Part shown: positions 61,658-64,000 of the stretch, piece after piece
Layout: each line of letters opens with the position of its first letter
Numbering within the stretch: the first letter of the stretch is position 1
Origin: Altererythrobacter aquiaggeris
Lineage (GTDB): Bacteria > Pseudomonadota > Alphaproteobacteria > Sphingomonadales > Sphingomonadaceae
Length of the DNA: 64,000 bases
Reading direction: 5' to 3'
Assembly (NCBI RefSeq): GCF_037154015.1
Contig: NZ_JBANRL010000001.1
Location: forward strand, 434,001 to 498,000
Program-made: the position numbers and the translations under genes
Notes under the pieces: model-generated
Seen by the model: the letters and a program-made list of their open reading frames with translations, nothing else
Database searches by the model: none
Told to the model about the DNA's origin: nothing

Positions 61658-61986
61658 GGTTTGCTCAGCACGCCTTCTGACCCGAGGCTTTGCAGTTCAT
61701 TGTCCTGTTCGTCATAGCCCGTGGCGAAATAGAACCGCACTTTCAGCTGGTTCAATTTGCGCGCGATCGGCTTGCTGGTTTCTTCGCCAAGATTGAAATC
61801 CAGCAGGGCAAAATCAGGCACGCGCGCGTCGATCGCTGCCAGCGCGCCGCTGACATCGGTTTCGCTGCGCACCTGACCGACGTTCAGTTCCTTGAGCAGC
61901 GCAGCCGTATCCAGCGCGATTATCATGTTATCTTCCACCAGCAGAAGATCCTGCGGAATGCCGCGTGTGGCGCCTGGATCGCTCAA
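61603..61986 (-). CDS. Single-domain response regulator
   Basis: 127 aa receiver domain only, from TTG 61986 (GAGGGGTTGGCGA upstream). Acidic pocket VEDN, phospho-acceptor D63 (FALLDFNLGEET), conserved T (ATGYDE) and K (SKPYSKAD). No output domain, so it likely passes phosphate or binds partners. Its 3' end overlaps the convergent manA gene. The kinase partner is not known; the hybrid kinase at 55.9-58.8 kb is a nearby candidate. Confidence 0.85.
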   Translation of the reverse strand: MSDPGATRGIPQDLLLVEDNMIIALDTAALLKELNVGQVRSETDVSGALAAIDARVPDFALLDFNLGEETSKPIARKLNQLKVRFYFATGYDEQDNELQSLGSEGVLSKPYSKADLARVVGADFPRS

Positions 61987-62032
61987 TCGCCAACCCCTCG
62001 AGGGCAATCTGCAAGGCGCATCACAGCCGCAG

Positions 62033-62329
62033 TCAACTGAGCAACTTCTGACCCTGCTTGCGCACAGCGCCTTCGATCAACGGTTTCACGAAGCTGAGGG
62101 CTGCGGGAATATCGACGGTCAAAACCATCCGGCTGTCTTCGACTTCGACTTTACCGACCAGATTCTGGCCCATCGCCTTGATCGTCATGTCCATCTGGTC
62201 TTCGCTCGACCAGACTGTCTCCACCTGTGCCATGCCGCCGGGAATGTGATCGGCAATTTCATGGCTGCTTTCACGCAGGCGGCGGCGGACTTCTTCCTTG
62301 GGAAGATTGTGCGGGATAGGAACTTGCAT
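62033..62329 (-). CDS. Polyhydroxyalkanoic acid system family protein (PF09650-type)
   Basis: 98 aa. MQVPIPHNLPKEEVRRRLRE and a beta-rich middle (QMDMTIKAMGQNLVGKVEVE) match the small PHA-system family found near granule genes in other bacteria, role uncertain. Basic start and amphipathic C-terminal helix (IEGAVRKQGQKLLS). No phasin or synthase is in the window. Two bases after the 62332 gene. Confidence 0.78.
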   Translation of the reverse strand: MQVPIPHNLPKEEVRRRLRESSHEIADHIPGGMAQVETVWSSEDQMDMTIKAMGQNLVGKVEVEDSRMVLTVDIPAALSFVKPLIEGAVRKQGQKLLS

Positions 62330-62331
62330 GA

Positions 62332-63075
62332 TCAGTTTTCCGGTCTGGTTGCAGCGGTTTCGCCGTAACGGTAATCGAGGTAGCGGGTGCGGACGGCCAG
62401 ATCGTCGATCGCGCCATCGGCCAGTTGACGGGTGACTTCGCCGATTTCCTTGCTGATCCGCGTCAGGCTGTCGGTAACCTGCTTGTCGGGTGTTGCGCCG
62501 GCGCGCTCCTCATGGCGCAAATGCGCCGGAATCTTGCGGTAGCTGTCAATTGTTTCGGGCAGATGTTCGCCCACCAGCTTGCGGATATCGCGCGCGGCAG
62601 GATGGTTCTGGTCGATCGCCTCGAGCTGCAAGCCAAGCGAATCCAGCTGCACGCCCAGATCGTCAACAATCTTTACTGCCGGCGCGGGCAGGGCCGGGCG
62701 CTGCGCCTCGAGCCATAATTCGGTATTGCCGACCATTTTGCGCACATCGCCCTTGTTGAGGTTTTCGCGGCGGGGAACCTTGACCTTCTGCGATGCGATT
62801 ACACCGAACATCAGCGCGGTTACCAGCAGCGTGATCATGATGCCCCAGAAACCGATCCCGTTCAGGATCGCCCCGGCCACACCCACCGCTGCCGCCACGG
62901 CGACAACCCCGACTGCCATCTGGATCAGTTTTCTGGTAAAGTGTTTGGCCTTGATATGTGCCGAACCCTTGCCGATGGAACCGCCGGGCCGGTGATAGCC
63001 GCCCTCGCGGTTGACCTGCAGCGATGTGCCCGCAGCGGTCAGAATCCGGTCGCTTTCGTTGGTTGTGTCGCTCAT
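62332..63075 (-). CDS. XpaC-like membrane protein paired with TelA
   Basis: 247 aa. Two hydrophobic segments (about residues 52-95, AVGVVAVAAAVGVAGAILNG and IMITLLVTALMFGVIA) followed by a helical cytoplasmic domain (RKLVGEHLPETIDSYRKIPA). Position next to TelA is that of XpaC-like proteins in Bacillus, so it is named by context. Its start overlaps the TelA stop. Function unknown; membrane stress or metal tolerance is commonly proposed for the pair. Confidence 0.7.
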   Translation of the reverse strand: MSDTTNESDRILTAAGTSLQVNREGGYHRPGGSIGKGSAHIKAKHFTRKLIQMAVGVVAVAAAVGVAGAILNGIGFWGIMITLLVTALMFGVIASQKVKVPRRENLNKGDVRKMVGNTELWLEAQRPALPAPAVKIVDDLGVQLDSLGLQLEAIDQNHPAARDIRKLVGEHLPETIDSYRKIPAHLRHEERAGATPDKQVTDSLTRISKEIGEVTRQLADGAIDDLAVRTRYLDYRYGETAATRPEN

Positions 63076-64000
63076 CAGCTGTCCAGACTCAGCAAGGACG
63101 GTTCGGTGAGTGTCTTGGCAGCCTGCGCCTGCCCTTCGGCGCGCGCTATATAGCCTTTCGATTTCTCGACTTCGCCGGATAGGACATCGACCGTCTGTTT
63201 CATGGAATCGAGCGCCTTCAGCTTGAAAGTGTCCACTTCGTCCATCGTGTCGTAGATATTCTGGAAGGCGCGCTGCAACGTTTCCATCGGGATGGTGCTG
63301 CTGGCGGCCTGTTCGTGGATCTTGCCGGTCTGTTCGCGCAGCAGTGTGCCGGTCGAATCGATAATCCCCGCGGTGGTTTCGTTCAGTGCGGTAATCTGCT
63401 GCAGAACCAGCCGCTGGTTGGTCATCGCCTGCGCCACCGTAACCGCGGTGCGCAAGGCGCCGACAGTGGTTGTGCCCGCGCGGTCAACACCCTTCACCAG
63501 TTCGACATTGTTTTTCTTGACCAGATCGAGCGCAAGATAGCCCTGCACGCTGACCGCCATCTGGGTCAGCAAATCCTGCGTACGCTGGCGGACATAGAAC
63601 AGTGCGGTTTCGCGGATCGCCTTGGCTTTCTGCGGATCGGTGGCGTCCAGATCCAGCGCCTTTTCTTCAAGCCGGCTGTCCAGCGTTTTGGAAATATGGA
63701 TCATCTGTTCCAGATTGCCCATCGCTTCCCACAATTTGGCGCGTTCCTGCTCGATCGAGGCATTGTCCATGATCAGTTCGTCCTTGCCGCTTTCCAGCCG
63801 CGCAAGAATTGCCTGGATGTGGTTCTGACTGCTTTTGTAGCTGTCGAAATACTTTTTCATGGAATTGCCGAACGGGATGATGCCGAACAATTTGCGCCCG
63901 CGAAGCTTGCCCTTGCGGCCGGGATCGAGATCTTCGACCGTGCGCCGCAGTTCCGCCAGATCACTGCCCACGCCGCTTTCCTGATCCATCGCGCGCACAG
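63075..64000 (-). CDS. telA: Toxic anion resistance protein (TelA family), N-terminus beyond window edge
   Basis: At least 308 aa, all helical. Typical TelA segments: LFGIIPFGNSMKKYFDSYKS, TTVGALRTAVTVAQAMTNQR and FQNIYDTMDEVDTFKLKALD. Family members run to ~380-400 aa, so the start lies past 64000. Cytosolic; linked to tellurite and other envelope stress in plasmids and Gram-positives, although the exact role is unsettled. The stop overlaps the next gene start. Confidence 0.9.
   Translation of the reverse strand, partial: VRAMDQESGVGSDLAELRRTVEDLDPGRKGKLRGRKLFGIIPFGNSMKKYFDSYKSSQNHIQAILARLESGKDELIMDNASIEQERAKLWEAMGNLEQMIHISKTLDSRLEEKALDLDATDPQKAKAIRETALFYVRQRTQDLLTQMAVSVQGYLALDLVKKNNVELVKGVDRAGTTTVGALRTAVTVAQAMTNQRLVLQQITALNETTAGIIDSTGTLLREQTGKIHEQAASSTIPMETLQRAFQNIYDTMDEVDTFKLKALDSMKQTVDVLSGEVEKSKGYIARAEGQAQAAKTLTEPSLLSLDS

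Overview
The window looks like the chromosome of an alphaproteobacterium, most likely a sphingomonad of the Erythrobacteraceae type. This is an inference from GC-rich coding, short operons and the gene set: hflKC beside mrp, an SDHAF4-type protein, a FixLJ pair, a BigR persulfide operon, and TelA with an XpaC-like partner. No rRNA or CRISPR array was seen; one tRNA is present.

Layout. 1-19.7 kb is housekeeping: a partial class III alcohol dehydrogenase, GST, MsrB, a class A PBP, DegP, HflKC, Mrp, a solitary molybdopterin oxidoreductase subunit, ferrochelatase, P450, an SDH assembly factor, RsmB, MsrA, a secreted methyltransferase, a SIMPL lipoprotein, AguB and FolK, ending in tRNA-Lys(TTT). 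19.7-34.05 kb is an integrated island of about 14.3 kb. It is bounded by a perfect 52-bp repeat of the 3' part of that tRNA and carries a tyrosine integrase beside the right repeat. From right to left it has integrase, a small SeqA-like/RAMA-like gene between two 106-bp repeats, an AlpA-like regulator, a primase-helicase, an iteron-bearing origin-like region, a possible small-terminase-like gene, several unknown genes, and a restriction-modification pair at the left end. That pair is one polypeptide with two complete C5-cytosine methyltransferase domains, overlapping a PD-(D/E)XK nuclease gene by 4 bp. The order (int, alpA, primase/rep, ori, terS-like, defence cargo, no virion genes recognised) resembles phage-inducible chromosomal islands.

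34.1-47.4 kb is an oxygen/sulfur-responsive stretch: a double SpoIIAA-like protein, a bactofilin-like membrane protein, FixJ and a soluble heme-PAS FixL, then BigR, persulfide dioxygenase, two YeeE/YedE-type proteins, a DUF442 sulfurtransferase-like protein and a SulP permease, followed by a degenerate receiver, D-lactate dehydrogenase, a quinone reductase and a cytochrome c. A palindrome of the form TARGGAC-AT-GTCCYTA recurs upstream of several of these genes and may be the FixJ site.

47.4-64 kb carries a YihY/BrkB membrane protein, tamA-tamB plus a 53-residue coupled gene, an Rhs relic, a MASE1 hybrid kinase, a TonB-like protein, mannose-1-phosphate guanylyltransferase and mannose-6-phosphate isomerase, a small response regulator, a PHA-system protein and a TelA cluster that runs off the right edge.
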